Positions 6,403 through 7,230 of a DNA stretch of 7,230 bases are shown here, piece after piece (positions within the stretch are counted from its first letter, which is position 1; every line of letters starts with the position of its first letter). Source of the DNA: Actinomycetes bacterium (GTDB lineage Bacteria; Actinomycetota; Actinomycetes; Propionibacteriales; Propionibacteriaceae); NCBI GenBank assembly GCA_023412435.1, contig JAEYNS010000332.1, positions 1 through 7,230 of the forward strand, given 5' to 3'. A model generated the notes under the pieces. The model saw nothing but the letters and a program-made list of their open reading frames with translations. It did not search any database and was not told the DNA's origin. The position numbers and the translations under genes are program-made.

Positions 6403-7230
6403 GTGAACGACCAGTCGCTGAGGGCGCTGGGGATACGCAAGCTGTTCGCGGGCGTGCCTGCACTGGACGGCGTCGACCTGACGGTCACTCCGGGACGGGT
6501 GATCGGCCTGGTCGGCCACAACGGTGCGGGCAAGTCAACCCTGCTCAAGGTGCTGTCGGGTGCCTACCAGCCCGACGGCGGCCAGTTGTTGATCGGGGAG
6601 CGACAGGTGTCCTTCAGCGGCCCGGCGGCTGCCATCGAGCACGGCATCTCGACCGTCTACCAGGAGTTGTCCCTGCTGCCGAACCTCACCGTGACCGAGA
6701 ACACCTTCCTCGGCCGGGAGCTGCGCTCCCGCGGGGCCCTGGCCAAGAAGGCCATGCGTGAGCAGACCCAGGAGTTGCTGGAGCGCTTCGGCATCGAGGC
6801 ACGGGCCGGCCACCGGGTGGGTGACTATCCGGTGGCCACCCGGCAACTCCTGGAGATCGCCATCGCCACCACCCGCCAGGCCCGGTTCCTGTTGCTGGAC
6901 GAACCGACGACCAGCCTCGAGGGCGACCAGGTGGAGTCCCTGCTCGGCCTGGTCCGCCACCTGGCTGTGGCCGAAGGGCTCGGCATCGTGTTCATCAACC
7001 ACAAGCTCGACGAGTTGCTCAAGGTCTCCGACGAGGTAGTCGCCCTGGTGGACGGCAGGGTCAGGATCCACAGCGAGACCGACCAGGTGGATCGCGCCGA
7101 GATCATCCGGGCGATCGCCGGCACCGATCTGGACGACGGCGAGGACGTCCCCCCGGCCGCTGACCTGATCACCGCGCCGGACGGGCACGGTGGGGTCGCG
7201 CTGGAGGTCCGCGGCCTGGTGACGAACGAG
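6403..7230 (+). CDS. RbsA-type sugar ABC transporter ATP-binding protein (partial)
   Basis: The open frame continues to the window edge, giving the first 276 codons. I translated it directly. It is the energising ATPase of the RbsA/MglA/XylG class, which carries two nucleotide-binding domains in a chain of about 500 residues. The first domain shows Walker A GHNGAGKST (38-46, His where Glu is usual), Q-loop Gln87 in VYQELSLLP, Walker B FLLLDEPT (162-169, catalytic Glu167), D-loop-like SLE (171-173) and H-loop His200 in FINHKLDE. The expected signature (LSxGQxQ) is replaced by YPVATRQ at 142-148, although the following LLEIAIA matches the family. The second domain begins near residue 268 (LEVRGL) and lies mostly outside. 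The GTG start is set by AGGAGAG at 6391-6397. It is the third gene of the transport operon. Confidence 0.93.
   Translation, partial: MNDQSLRALGIRKLFAGVPALDGVDLTVTPGRVIGLVGHNGAGKSTLLKVLSGAYQPDGGQLLIGERQVSFSGPAAAIEHGISTVYQELSLLPNLTVTENTFLGRELRSRGALAKKAMREQTQELLERFGIEARAGHRVGDYPVATRQLLEIAIATTRQARFLLLDEPTTSLEGDQVESLLGLVRHLAVAEGLGIVFINHKLDELLKVSDEVVALVDGRVRIHSETDQVDRAEIIRAIAGTDLDDGEDVPPAADLITAPDGHGGVALEVRGLVTNE

Noticed and set aside
5480..6463. Minus-strand open frame (327 codons) opposite the binding protein
   Set aside because: It is antisense to a well-supported gene. Its product is Leu/Gly/Val/His/Arg-rich with no family resemblance.
1..7230. tRNA or rRNA genes, CRISPR arrays, insertion sequences, attachment sites
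   Set aside because: No cloverleaf-like segment, regular repeat-spacer pattern, transposase or integrase, or flanking long repeats were seen on either strand.

Overview
The window is high-GC DNA (by eye about two thirds G+C) with the gene order of an actinobacterial replication-origin region. The DnaA boxes are of the TTGTCCACA type, dnaN, recF and the DUF721 gene dciA are packed tightly together, GTG starts are frequent, and RecF carries the SHGES variant of the signature loop. A member of the Propionibacteriales or a related order is plausible, but I cannot fix the genus by eye.

Bases 1-290 are non-coding and look like the dnaN-proximal part of oriC. They hold four near-consensus DnaA boxes in one orientation (two of them abutting), an A+T-richer patch, a stem-loop closed by a GAAA loop, an overlapping palindrome, and then the dnaN ribosome binding site. 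dnaA itself lies outside the window, presumably just upstream. Bases 291-3161 are the replication and repair operon: dnaN (sliding clamp), recF (gap-repair ATPase, 1 nt after dnaN) and dciA (helicase loader, 4-nt ATGA overlap with recF). These genes are probably co-transcribed and translationally coupled.

In many actinobacteria gyrB and gyrA follow directly. Here bases 3162-7230 instead hold a sugar-type transport locus. A SorC-family regulator lies on the minus strand, convergent with dciA. Divergent from it is an RbsC-type permease, followed by a lipoprotein solute-binding protein of the ribose/galactose (Peripla_BP_4) class and an RbsA-type ATP-binding protein that is cut by the window edge after 276 codons. 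The 111-bp intergenic region between regulator and transporter is A+T rich on the regulator side and contains a perfect 14-bp palindrome over the regulator start codon, a likely autoregulatory operator.

The expected logic is a SorC regulator that senses an intracellular sugar or sugar phosphate and controls uptake of a related solute; catabolic genes, if any, would be downstream. The substrate is unknown. The binding protein lacks several polar residues used by ribose-binding protein, and the first ATPase domain has a degenerate ABC signature motif. I see no phage, transposon, CRISPR, tRNA or rRNA. The genes belong to known families, so the main interest is in the origin structures, the interrupted recF-dciA-gyrB synteny and the unusual motifs in the transporter.
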